A stretch of DNA of 64,000 bases. Source: Prosopocoilus inquinatus. Lineage: Eukaryota; Arthropoda; Insecta; Coleoptera; Lucanidae. This document shows positions 14,241-27,457 of the stretch, one piece after another. Below the pieces are notes generated by a model. The model made no database searches, was not told where the DNA came from, and worked only from the letters and a program-made list of their open reading frames with translations. The number at the start of each line of letters is the position of its first letter. Position 1 is the first letter of the stretch. The stretch lies in assembly GCA_036172665.1 (NCBI GenBank), contig CM069878.1, positions 19,726,501-19,790,500 of the forward strand, read 5' to 3'. Position numbers and translations under genes: made by a program.

Positions 14241-16540
14241 TCAAATAACATGATAGATAAGTAAGGATCGATTAGATACATCACAGGAACAACGCTAATA
14301 CGTGTTGTTTCGTTCAAAACTATTTCCAGCTTCTGCTGCGTCCGAAAACTTAGTATCTCACATCAGAGTTACTGGAGTCCATCGTAACTTGAAATAACAT
14401 GATAGATAAGTAAGGATCGATTAGATACATCACAGGAACAACGCTAATACGTGTTGTTTCGTTCAGAACTATTTCCAGCTCCTCCTGCGTCCGAGAACTT
14501 CGTATCTCACATCAGAGTTACTGGAGCCCATCGTAGCGTCAAATAACATGATAGATAAGTAAGGATCGATTAGATACATCACAGGAACAACGCTAATACG
14601 TGTTGTTTCGTTCAAAACTATTTCCAGCTTCTGCTGCGTCCGAAAACTTCGTATCTCACATCAGAGTTACTGGAGCCCATCGTAAAGTCAAATAACATGA
14701 TAGATAAGTAAGGATCGATTAGATACATCACAGGAACAACGCTAATACGTGTTGTTTCGTTCAGAACTATTTCCAGCTCCTCCTGCGTCCGAGAAATTCG
14801 TATCTCACATCAGAGTTACTGGAGTCCATCGTAACGTCAGATAACATGATAGATAAGTAAGGATCGATTAGATACATCACAGGAACAACGCTAATACGTG
14901 TTGTTTCGTTCAGAACTATTTCCAGCTCCTGCTGCGTCCGAGAACTTCGTATCTCACATCAGAGTTACTGGAGTCCATCGTAACGTCAGATAACATGATA
15001 GATAAGTAGGGATCGATTAGATACATCACAGGGACAACGCTAATACGTGTTGTTTCGTTCAAAACTATTTCCAGCTTCTGCTGCGTCCGAAAACTTCGTA
15101 TCTCACATCAGAGTTACTGGAGTCCATCGTAAAGTCAAATAACATGATAGATAAGTAAGGATCGATTAGATACATCACAGGATCAACGCTAATACGTGTT
15201 GTTTCGTTCAAAACTATTTCCAGCTTCTGCTGCGTCCGAAAACTTAGTATCTCACATCAGAGTTACTGGAGTCCATCGTAACTTGAAATAACATGATAGA
15301 TAAGTAAGGATCGATTAGATACATCACAGGAACAACGCTAATACGTGTTGTTTCGTTCAGAACTATTTCCAGCTCCTCCTGCGTCCGAGAACTTCGTATC
15401 TCACATCAGAGTTACTGGAGTCCATCGTAGCGTCAAATAACATGATAGATAAGTAAGGATCGATTAGATACATCACAGAAACAACGCTAATACGTGTTGT
15501 TTCGTTCAGAACTATTTCCAGCTCCTCCTGCGTCCGAGAACTTCGTATCTCACATCAGAGTTACTGGAGCCCATCGTAGCGTCAAATAACATGATAGATA
15601 AGTAAGGATCGATTAGATACATCACAGGAACAACGCTAATACGTGTTGTTTCGTTCAAAACTATTTCCAGCTTCTGCTGCGTCCGAAAACTTAGTATCTC
15701 ACATCAGAGTTACTGGAGTCCATCGTAACTTGAAATAACATGATAGATAAGTAAGGATCGATTAGATACATCACAGGAACAACGCTAATACGTGTTGTTT
15801 CGTTCAGAACTATTTCCAGCTCCTCCTGCGTCCGAGAACTTCGTATCTCACATCAGAGTTACTGGAGCCCATCGTAGCGTCAAATAACATGATAGATAAG
15901 TAAGGATCGATTAGATACATCACAGGAACAACGCTAATACGTGTTGTTTCGTTCAAAACTATTTCCAGCTTCTGCTGCGTCCGAAAACTTCGTATCTCAC
16001 ATCAGAGTTACTGGAGCCCATCGTAAAGTCAAATAACATGATAGATAAGTAAGGATCGATTAGATACATCACAGGAACAACGCTAATACGTGTTGTTTCG
16101 TTCAGAACTATTTCCAGCTCCTCCTGCGTCCGAGAAATTCGTATCTCACATCAGAGTTACTGGAGTCCATCGTAACGTCAGATAACATGATAGATAAGTA
16201 AGGATCGATTAGATACATCACAGGAACAACGCTAATACGTGTTGTTTCGTTCAGAACTAATTCCAGCTCCTGCTGCGTCCGAGAACTTCGTATCTCACAT
16301 CAGAGTTACTGGAGTCCATCGTAACGTCAGATAACATGATAGATAAGTAAGGATCGATTAGATACATCACAGGGACAACGCTAATACGTGTTGTTTCGTT
16401 CAAAACTATTTCCAGCTTCTGCTGCGTCCGAAAACTTCGTATCTCACATCAGAGTTACTGGAGTCCATCGTAAAGTCAAATAACATGATAGATAAGTAAG
16501 GATCGATTAGATACATCACAGGAACAACGCTAATACGTGT
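13570..16540 (+). repeat. 9-monomer higher-order repeat, about 2.2 units of 1341 bp
   Basis: Markers recur 1341 bp (9 x 149) apart: ataagtaggg at 13661 and 15002, gagaaattcg at 14791 and 16132. The left edge overlaps the last family A 10-mer unit. The 9-mer looks like a related unit with one monomer lost and several monomers replaced. Confidence 0.8.
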
Positions 16541-17582
16541 TGTTTCGTTCAGAACTATTTCCAGCTCCTCCTGCGTCCGAGAACTTCGTATCTCACATCA
16601 TAGTTACTGGAGCCCATCGTAGCGTCAAATAACATGATAGATAAGTAAGGATCGATTAGATACATCACAGGAACAACGCTAATACGTGTTGTTTCGTTCA
16701 AAACTATTTCCAGCTCCTGCTGCGTCCGAGAACTTCGTATCTCACATCAGAGTTACTGGAGTCCATCGTAACGTCAAATAACATGATAGATAAGTAAGGA
16801 TCGATTAGATACATCACAGAAACAACGATAATACGTGTTGTTTCGTTCAGAACTATTTCCAGCTCCTCCTGCGTCCGAGAACTTCGTATCTCACATCAGA
16901 GTTACTGGAGCCCATCGTAGCGTCAAATAACATGATAGATAAGTAAGGATCGATTAGATACATCACAGGAACAACGCTAATACGTGTTGTTTCGTTCAAA
17001 ACTATTTCCAGATTCTGCTGCGTCCGAAAACTTCGTATCTCACATCAGAGTTACTGGAGTCCATCGTAAAGTCAAATAACATGATAGATAAGTAAGGATC
17101 GATTAGATACATCACAGGAACAACGCTAATACGTGTTGTTTCGTTCAGAACTATTTCCAGCTCCTCCTGCGTCCGAGAACTTCGTATCTCACATCATAGT
17201 TACTGGAGCCCATCGTAGCGTCAAATAACATGATAGATAAGTAAGGATCGATTAGATACATCACAGGAACAACGCTAATACGTGTTGTTTCGTTCAAAAC
17301 TATTTCCAGCTCCTGCTGCGTCCGAGAACTTCGTATCTCACATCAGAGTTACTGGAGTCCATCGTAACGTCAAATAACATGATAGATAAGTAAGGATCGA
17401 TTAGATACATCACAGAAACAACGATAATACGTGTTGTTTCGTTCAGAACTATTTCCAGCTCCTCCTGCGTCCGAGAACTTCGTATCTCACATCAGAGTTA
17501 CTGGAGCCCATCGTAGCGTCAAATAACATGATAGATAAGTAAGGATCGATTAGATACATCACAGGAACAACGCTAATACGTG
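16391..17582 (+). repeat. 4-monomer duplication, two units of 596 bp
   Basis: Two consecutive 596-bp blocks (4 x 149) have the same order of monomer types. Both end with the variant gaaacaacgata (cga at 16826 and 17422). The second block differs at its start by cagattctg at about 17010. Confidence 0.8.
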
Positions 17583-20500
17583 TTGTTTCGTTCAAAACTA
17601 TTTCCAGCTTCTGCTGCGTCCGAAAACTTAGTATCTCACATCAGAGTTACTGGAGTCCATCGTAACTTGAAATAACATGATAGATAAGTAAGGATCGATT
17701 AGATACATCACAGGAACAACGCTAATAGGTGTTGTTTCGTTCAGAACTATTTCCAGCTCCTCCTGCGTCCGAGAACTTCGTATCTCACATCAGAGTTACT
17801 GTAGCCCATCGTAGCGTCAAATAACATGATAGATAAGTAAGGATCGATTAGATACATCACAGGAACAACGCTAATACGTGTTGTTTCGTTCAAAACTATT
17901 TCCAGCTTCTGCTGCGTCCGAAAACTTCATATCTCACATCAGAGTTACTGGAGCCCATCGTAAAGTCAAATAACATGATAGATAAGTAAGGATCGATTAG
18001 ATACATCACAGGAACAACGCTAATACGTGTTGTTTCGTTCAGAACTATTTCCAGCTCCTCCTGCGTCCGAGAACTTCGTATCTCACATCAGAGTTACTGG
18101 AGTCCATCGTAACGTCAGATAACATGATAGATAAGTAAGGATCGATTAGATACATCACAGGAACAACGCTAATACGTGTTGTTTCGTTTAGAACTAATTC
18201 CAGCTCCTGCTGCGTCCGAGAACTTCGTATCTCACATCAGAGTTACTGGAGTCCATCGTAACGTCAGATAACATGATAGATAAGTAAGGATCGATTAGAT
18301 ACATCACAGGGACAACGCTAATACGTGTTGTTTCGTTCAAAACTATTTCCAGCTTCTGCTGCGTCCGAAAACTTCGTATCTCACATCAGAGTTACTGGAG
18401 TCCATCGTAAAGTCAAATAACATGATAGATAAGTAAGGATCGATTAGATACATCACAGGAACAACGCTAATACGTGTTGTTTCGTTCAGAACTATTTCCA
18501 GCTCCTCCTGCGTCCGAGAACTTCGTATCTCACATCATAGTTACTGGAGCCCATCGTAGCGTCAAATAACATGATAGATAAGTAAGGATCGATTAGATAC
18601 ATCACAGGAACAACGCTAATACGTGTTGTTTCGTTCAAAACTATTTCCAGCTCCTGCTGCGTCCGAGAACTTCGTATCTCACATCAGAGTTACTGGAGTC
18701 CATCGTAGCGTCAAATAACATGATAGATAAGTAAGGATCGATTAGATACATCACAGAAACACCGCTAATACGTGTTGTTTCGTTCAGAACTATTTCCAGC
18801 TCCTCCTGCGTCCGAGAACTTCGTATCTCACAGTTACTGGAGCCCATCGTAGCGTCAAATAACATGATAGATAAGTAAGGATCTATTAGATACATCACAG
18901 GAACAACGCTAATACGTGTTGTTTCGTTCAAAACTATTTCCAGCTTCTGCTGCGTCCGAAAACTTAGTATCTCACATCAGAGTTACTGGAGTCCATCGTA
19001 ACTTGAAATAACATGATAGATAAGTAAGGATCGATTAGATACATCACAGGAACAACGCTAATTCGTGTTGTTTCGTTCAAAACTATTTCCAGCTTCTGCT
19101 GCGTCCGAAAACTTCGTATCTCACATCAGAGTTACTGGAGCCCATCGTAAAGTCAAATAACATGATAGATAAGTAAGGATCGATTAGATACATCACAGGA
19201 ACAACGCTAATACGTGCTGTTTCGTTCAGAACTATTTCCAGCTCCTCCTGCGTCCGAGAACTTCGTATCTCACATCATAGTTACTGGAGCCCATCGTAGC
19301 GTCAAATAACATGATAGATAAGTAAGGATCGATTAGATACATCACAGGAACAACGCTAATACGTGTTGTTTCGTTCAAAACTATTTCCAGCTTCTGCTGC
19401 GTCCGAAAACTTCGTATCTCACATCAGAGTTACTGGAGCCCATCGTAGCGTCAAATAACATGATAGATAAGTAAGGATCGATTAGATACATCACAGGAAC
19501 AACGCTAATACGTGTTGTTTCGTTCAGAACTATTTCCAGCTCCTCCTGCGTCCGAGAAATTCGTATCTCACATCAGAGTTACTGGAGTCCATCGTAACGT
19601 CAGATAACATGATAGATAAGTAAGGATCGATTAGATACATCACAGGAACAACGCTAATACGTGTTGTTTCGTTCAGAACTAATTCCAGCTCCTGCTGCGT
19701 CCGAGAACTTCGTATCTCACATCAGAGTTACTGGAGTCCATCGTAACGTCAGATAACATGATAGATAAGTAAGGATCGATTAGATACATCACAGGGACAA
19801 CGCTAATACGTGTTGTTTCGTTCAAAACTATTTCCAGCTTCTGCTGCGTCCGAAAACTTCGTATCTCACATCAGAGTTACTGGAGTCCATCGTAAAGTCA
19901 AATAACATGATAGATAAGTAAGGATCGATTAGATACATCACAGGAACAACGCTAATACGTGTTGTTTCGTTCAGAACTATTTCCAGCTCCTCCTGCGTCC
20001 GAGAACTTCGTATCTCACATCATAGTTACTGGAGCCCATCGTAGCGTCAAATAACATGATAGATAAGTAAGGATCGATTAGATACATCACAGGAACAACG
20101 CTAATACGTGTTGTTTCGTTCAAAACTATTTCCAGCTCCTGCTGCGACCGAGAACTTCGTATCTCACATCAGAGTTACTGGAGTCCATCGTAACGTCAAA
20201 TAACATGATAGATAAGTAAGGATCGATTAGATACATCACAGAAACAACGATAATACGTGTTGTTTCGTTCAGAACTATTTCCAGCTCCTCCTGCGTCCGA
20301 GAACTTCGTATCTCACATCAGAGTTACTGGAGCCCATCGTAGCGTCAAATAACATGATAGATAAGTAAGGATCGATTAGATACATCACAGGAACAACGCT
20401 AATACGTGTTGTTTCGTTCAAAACTATTTCCAGCTTCTGCTGCGTCCGAAAACTTAGTATCTCACGTCAGAGTTACTGGAGTCCATCGTAACTTGAAATA

Positions 20501-21290
20501 ACATGATAGATAAGTAAGGATCGATTAGATACATCACAGGAACAACGCTAATACGTGTTGTTTCGTTCAGAACTATTTCCAGCTCCTCCTGCGTCCGAGA
20601 ACTTCGTATCTCACATCAGAGTTACTGTAGCCCATCGTAGCGTCAAATAACATGATAGATAAGTAAGGATCGATTAGATACATCACAGGAACAACGCTAA
20701 TACGTGTTGTTTCGTTCAAAACTATTTCCAGCTTCTGCTGCGTCCGAAAACTTCATATCTCACATCAGAGTTACTGGAGCCCATCGTAAAGTCAAATAAC
20801 ATGATAGATAAGTATGGATCGATTAGATACATCACAGGAACAACGCTAATACGTGTTGTTTCGTTCAGAACTATTTCCAGCTCCTCCTGCGTCCGAGAAC
20901 TTCGTATCTCACATCAGAGTTACTGGAGTCCATCGTAACGTCAGATAACATGATAGATAAGTAAGGATCGATTAGATACATCACAGGAACAACGCTAATA
21001 CGTGTTGTTTCGTTCAGAACTAATTCCAGCTCCTGCTGCGTCCGAGAACTTCGTATCTCACATCAGAGTTACTGGAGTCCATCGTAACGTCAGATAACAT
21101 GATAGATAAGTAAGGATCGATTAGATGCATCACAGGGACAACGCTAATACGTGTTGTTTCGTTCAAAACTATTTCCAGCTTCTGCTGCGTCCGAAAACTT
21201 CGTATCTCACATCAGAGTTACTGGAGTCCATCGTAAAGTCAAATAACATGATAGATAAGTAAGGATCGATTAGATACATCAAAGGAACAA
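16985..21290 (+). repeat. 4.3-kb satellite block, distant copy at about 43800-48100
   Basis: At an offset of 26814 bp (180 monomers minus 6 bp of known deletions) this block matches about 43800-48100. Shared rare variants include tactgtagccc (17801/44615), the 144-bp monomer (18775/45589), cgataa (20248/47062) and ctcacgtcag (20461/47275). Private changes in this copy include ctaataggtg (about 17724), cgtttagaac (about 18186), tgcgaccgag (about 20144) and agtatggatc (about 20812), which shows divergence after duplication. Confidence 0.85.
18775..18918 (+). repeat. 144-bp variant monomer with 5-bp deletion, copy 1
   Basis: The monomer starts at 18775 and the next at 18919. The segment normally reading ctcacatcagagttac reads ctcacagttac, so 5 bp are missing. 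Because 144 is a multiple of three, reading frame is kept across it on the minus strand, which gives a spurious 96-codon open frame at 18641-18931. Confidence 0.95.
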
Positions 21291-22689
21291 CGCTAATACG
21301 TGTTGTTTCGTTCAGAACTAATTCCAGCTCCTGCTGCGTCCGAGAACTTCGTATCTCACATCAGAGTTACTGGAGTCCATCGTAACGTCAGATAACATGA
21401 TAGATAAGTAAGGATCGATTAGATACATCACAGGAACAACGCTAATACGTGTTGTTTCGTTCAGAACTATTTCCAGCTCCTCCTGCGTCCGAGAACTTCG
21501 TATCTCACATCAGAGTTACTGGAGTCCATCGTAACGTCAGATAACATGATAGATAATTAAGGATCGATTAGATACATCACAGGAACAACGCTAATACGTG
21601 TTGTTTCGTTCAGAACTAATTCCAGCTCCTGCTGCGTCCGAGAACTTCGTATCTCACATCAGAGTTACTGGAGTCCATCGTAACGTCAGATAACATGATA
21701 GATAAGTAAGGATCGATTAGATACATCACAGGGACAACGCTAATACGTGTTGTTTCGTTCAAAACTATTTCCAGCTTCTGCTGCGTCCGAAAACTTCGTA
21801 TCTCACATCAGAGTTACTGGAGTCCATCGTAAAGTCAAATAACATGATAGATAAGTAAGGATCGATTAGATACATCACAGGAACAACGCTAATACGTGTT
21901 GTTTCGTTCAGAACTATTTCCAGCTCCTCCTGCGTCCGAGAACTTCGTATCTCACATCATAGTTACTGGAGCCCATCGTAGCGTCAAATAACATGATAGA
22001 TAAGTAAGGATCGATTAGATACATCACAGGAACAACGCTAATACGTGTTGTTTCGTTCAAAACTATTTCCAGCTCCTGCTGCGTCCGAGAACTTCGTATC
22101 TCACATCAGAGTTACTGGAGTCCATCGTAGCGTCAAATAACATGATAGATAAGTAAGGATCGATTAGATACATCACAGAAACACCGCTAATACGTGTTGT
22201 TTCGTTCAGAACTATTTCCAGCTCCTCCTGCGTCCGAGAACTTCGTATCTCACATCAGAGTTACTGGAGCCCATCGTAGCGTCAAATAACATGATAGATA
22301 AGTAAGGATCTATTAGATACATCACAGGAACAACGCTAATACGTGTTGTTTCGTTCAAAACTATTTCCAGCTTCTGCTGCGTCCGAAAACTTCATATCTC
22401 ACATCAGAGTTACTGGAGCCCATCGTAAAGTCAAATAACATGATAGATAAGTAAGGATCGATTAGATACATCACAGGAACAACGCTAATACGTGTTGTTT
22501 CGTTCAGAACTATTTCCAGCTCCTCCTGCGTCCGAGAACTTCGTATCTCACATCAGAGTTACTGGAGTCCATCGTAACGTCAGATAACATGATAGATAAG
22601 TAAGGATCGATTAGATACATCACAGGAACAACGCTAATACGTGTTGTTTCGTTCAGAACTAATTCCAGCTCCTGCTGCGTCCGAGAACT
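21291..22689 (+). repeat. Satellite segment with mixed monomer types, no clear local HOR
   Basis: Monomers continue in phase. Two rare private variants lie at its left edge: gatgcatcacaggg at about 21124 and catcaaagga at about 21278. Monomers of the actaattcc/ctcctgctg type are frequent, at about 21317, 21615 and 22660. I could not assign a unit period by eye. Confidence 0.6.
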
Positions 22690-25600
22690 TCGTATCTCAC
22701 ATCAGAGTTACTGGAGTCCATCGTAACGTCAGATAACATGATAGATAAGTAAGGATCGATTAGATACATCACAGGGACAACGCTAATACGTGTTGTTTCG
22801 TTCAAAACTATTTCCAGCTTCTGCTGCGTCCGAAAACTTCGTATCTCACATCAGAGTTACTGGAGTCCATCGTAAAGTCAAATAACATGATAGATAAGTA
22901 AGGATCGATTAGATACATCACAGGAACAACGCTAATACGTGTTGTTTCGTTCAGAACTATTTCCAGCTCCTCCTGCGTCCGAGAACTTCGTATCTCACAT
23001 CATAGTTACTGGAGCCCATCGTAGCGTCAAATAACATGATAGATAAGTAAGGATCGATTAGATACATCACAGGAACAACGCTAATACGTGTTGTTTCGTT
23101 CAAAACTATTTCCAGCTTCTGCTGCGTCCGAAAACTTAGTATCTCACATCAGAGTTACTGGAGTCCATCGTAACTTGAAATAACATGATAGATAAGTAAG
23201 GATCGATTAGATACATCACAGGAACAACGCTAATACGTGTTGTTTCGTTCAGAACTATTTCCAGCTCCTCCTGCGTCCGAGAACTTCGTATCTCACATCA
23301 GAGTTACTGGAGCCCATCGTAGCGTCAAATAACATGATAGATAAGTAAGGATCGATTAGATACATCACAGGAACAACGCTAATACGTGTTGTTTCGTTCA
23401 AAACTATTTCCAGCTTCTGCTGCGTCCGAAAACTTCGTATCTCACATCAGAGTTACTGGAGCCCATCGTAAAGTCAAATAACATGATAGATAAGTAAGGA
23501 TCGATTAGATACATCACAGGAACAACGCTAATACGTGTTGTTTCGTTCAGAACTATTTCCAGCTCCTCCTGCGTCCGAGAAATTCGTATCTCACATCAGA
23601 GTTACTGGAGTCCATCGTAACGTCAGATAACATGATAGATAAGTAAGGATCGATTAGATACATCACAGGAACAACGCTAATACGTGTTGTTTCGTTCAGA
23701 ACTAATTCCAGCTCCTGCTGCGTCCGAGAACTTCGTATCTCACATCAGAGTTACTGGAGTCCATCGTAACGTCAGATAACATGATAGATAAGTAAGGATC
23801 GATTAGATACATCACAGGGACAACGCTAATACGTGTTGTTTCGTTCAAAACTATTTCCAGCTTCTGCTGCGTCCGAAAACTTCGTATCTCACATCAGAGT
23901 TACTGGAGTCCATCGTAAAGTCAAATAACATGATAGATAAGTAAGGATCGATTAGATACATCACAGGAACAACGCTAATACGTGTTGTTTCGTTCAGAAC
24001 TATTTCCAGCTCCTCCTGCGTCCGAGAACTTCGTATCTCACATCATAGTTACTAGAGCCCATCGTAGCTTCAAATAACATGATAGATAAGTAAGGATCGA
24101 TTAGATACATCACAGGAACAACGCTAATACGTGTTGTTTCGTTCAAAACTATTTCCAGCTCCTGCTGCGTCCGAGAACTTCGTATCTCACATCAGAGTTA
24201 CTGGAGTCCATCGTAACGTCAAATAACATGATAGATAAGTAAGGATCGATTAGATACATCACAGAAACAACGATAATACGTGTTGTTTCGTTCAGAACTA
24301 TTTCCAGCTCCTCCTGCGTCCGAGAACTTCTTATCTCACATCAGAGTTACTGGAGCCCATCGTAGCGTCAAATAACATGATAGATAAGTAAGGATCGATT
24401 AGATACATCACAGGAACAACGCTACTACGTGTTGTTTCGTTCAAAACTATTTCCAGCTTCTGCTGCGTCCGAAAACTTAGTATCTCACATCAGAGTTACT
24501 GGAGTCCATCGTAACTTGAAATAACATGATAGATAAGTAAGGATCGATTAGATACATCACAGGAACAACGCTAATACGTGTTGTTTCGTTCAGAACTATT
24601 TCCAGCTCCTCCTGCGTCCGAGAACTTCGTATCTCACATCAGAGTTACTGGAGTCCATCGTAACGTCAGATAACATGATAGATAAGTAAGGATCGATTAG
24701 ATACATCACAGGAACAACGCTAATACGTGTTGTTTCGTTCAGAACTAATTCCAGCTCCTGCTGCGTCCGAGAACTTCGTATCTCACATCAGAGTTACTGG
24801 AGTCTATCGTAACGTCAGATAACATGATAGATAAGTAAGGATCGATTAGATACATCACAGGGACAACGCTAATACGTGTTGTTTCGTTCAAAACTATTTC
24901 CAGCTTCTGCTGCGTCCGAAAACTTCGTATCTCACATCAGAGTTACTGGAGTCCATCGTAAAGTCAAATAACATGATAGATAAGTAAGGATCGATTAGGT
25001 ACATCACAGGAACAACGCTAATACGTGTTGTTTCGTTCAGAACTATTTCCAGCTCCTCCTGCGTCCGAGAACTTCGTATCTCACATCATAGTTACTGGAG
25101 CCCATCGTAGCGTCAAATAACATGATAGATAAGTAAGGATCGATTAGATACATCACAGGAACAACGCTAATACGTGTTGTTTCGTTCAAAACTATTTCCA
25201 GCTCCTGCTGCGTCCGAGAACTTCGTATCTCACATCAGAGTTACTGGAGTCCATCGTAGCGTCAAATAACATGATAGATAAGTAAGGATCGATTAGATAC
25301 ATCACAGAAACACCGCTAATACGTGTTGTTTCGTTCAGAACTATTTCCAGCTCCTCCTGCGTCCGAGAACTTCGTATCTCACATCAGAGTTACTGGAGCC
25401 CATCGTAGCGTCAAATAACATGATAGATAAGTAAGGATCTATTAGATACATCACAGGAACAACGCTAATACGTGTTGTTTCGTTCAAAACTATTTCCAGC
25501 TTCTGCTGCGTCCGAAAACTTAGTATCTAACATCAGAGTTACTGGAGTCCATCGTAACTTGAAATAACATGATAGATAAGTAAGGATCGATTAGATACAT

Positions 25601-27070
25601 CACAGGAACAACGCTAATTCGTGTTGTTTCGTTCAAAACTATTTCCAGCTTCTGCTGCGTCCGAAAACTTCGTATCTCACATCAGAGTTACTGGAGCCCA
25701 TCGTAAAGTCAAATAACATGATAGATAAGTAAGGATCGATTAGATACATCACAGGAACAACGCTAATACGTGCTGTTTCGTTCAGAACTATTTCCAGCTC
25801 CTCCTGCGTCCGAGTACTTCGTATCTCACATCATAGTTACTGGAGCCCATCGTAGCGTCAAATAACATGATAGATAAGTAAGGATCGATTAGATACATCA
25901 CAGGAACAACGCTAATACGTGTTGTTTCGTTCAAAACTATTTCCAGCTTCTGCTGCGTCCGAAAACTTCGTATCTCACATCAGAGTTACTGGAGTCCATC
26001 GTAACGTCAAATAACATGATAGATAAGTAAGGATCGATTAGATACATCACAGGAACAACGCTAATACGTGTTGTTTCGTTCAGAACTAATTCCAGCTCCT
26101 CCTGCGTCCGAGAACTTCGTATCTCACATCATAGTTACTGGAGCCCATCGTAGCGTCAAATAACATGATAGATAAGTAAGGATCGATTAGATACATCACA
26201 GGAACGACGCTAATACGTGTTGTTTCGTTCAGAACTAATTCCACCTCCTCCTGCGTCCGAGAACTACGTATCTCACATCATAGTTACTGGAGCCCATCGT
26301 AGCGTCAAATAACATGATAGATAAGTAAGGATCGATTAGATACATCACAGGAACAACGCTAATACGTGTTGTTTCGTTCAAAACTATTTCCAGCTCCTGC
26401 TGCGTCCGAGAACTTCGTATCTCACATCAGAGTTACTGGAGTCCATCGTAACGTCAGATAACATGATAGATAAGTAGGGATCGATTAGATACATCACAGG
26501 GACAACGCTAATACGTGTTGTTTCGTTCAAAACTATTTCCAGCTTCTGCTGCGTCCGAAAACTTCGTATCTCACATCAGAGTTACTGGAGTCCATCGTAA
26601 AGTCAAATAACATGATAGATAAGTAACGATCGATCAGATACATCACAGGAACAACGCTAATACGTGTTGTTTCGTTCAAAACTATTTCCAGCTTCTGCTG
26701 CGTCCGAAAACTTAGTATCTCACATCAGAGTTACTGGAGTCCATCGTAACTTGAAATAACATGATAGATAAGTAAGGATCGGTTAGATACATCACAGGAA
26801 CAACGCTAATACGTGTTGTTTCGTTCAGAACTATTTCCAGCTCCTCCTGCGTCCGAGAACTTCGTATCTCACATCAGAGTTACTGGAGTCCATCGTAGCG
26901 TCAAATAACATGATAGATAAGTAAGGATCGATTAGATACATCACAGAAACACCGCTAATACGTGTTGTTTCGTTCAGAACTATTTCCAGCTCCTCCTGCG
27001 TCCGAGAACTTCGTATCTCACATCAGAGTTACTGGAGCCCATCGTAGCGTCAAATAACATGATAGATAAG
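22690..27070 (+). repeat. Macro-repeat unit 1 (about 4.4 kb)
   Basis: This block matches about 27458-31990. The offset changes along its length from 32 to 34 to 33 monomers. Offset 4768 bp: gagaaattcg 23577/28345, agaacttctt 24323/29091, gctactacg 24421/29189. Offset 5066 bp: gaaacaccgc 25307/30373. Offset 4917 bp: gaactacgta 26261/31178, taacgatcgatcag 26624/31541. The shared rare variants make common descent clear; the offset changes record later gain or loss of one or two monomers. Confidence 0.85.
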
Positions 27071-27457
27071 TAAGGATCTATTAGATACATCACAGGAACA
27101 ACGCTAATACGTGTTGTTTCGTTCAAAACTATTTCCAGCTTCTGCTGCGTCCGAAAACTTCATATCTCACATCAGAGTTACTGGAGCCCATCGTAAAGTC
27201 AAATAACATGATAGATAAGTAAGGATCGATTAGATACATCACAGGAACAACGCTAATACGTGTTGTTTCGTTCAGAACTATTTCCAGCTCCTCCTGCGTC
27301 CGAGAACTTCGTATCTCACATCAGAGTTACTGGAGTCCATCGTAACTTGAAATAACATGATAGATAAGTAAGGATCGATTAGATACATCACAGGAACAAC
27401 GCTAATACGTGTTGTTTCGTTCAGAACTATTTCCAGCTCCTCCTGCGTCCGAGAACT

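Noticed and set aside
18641..18931. 96-codon minus-strand open frame, also at 45455-45745 and 53794-54084
   Set aside because: It lies wholly in satellite DNA and reads the same monomer twice. Because 149 is not a multiple of three the frame normally shifts at each monomer and meets a stop; the 5-bp deletion makes a 144-bp monomer that keeps frame. No promoter, no protein-like composition, no independent conservation.
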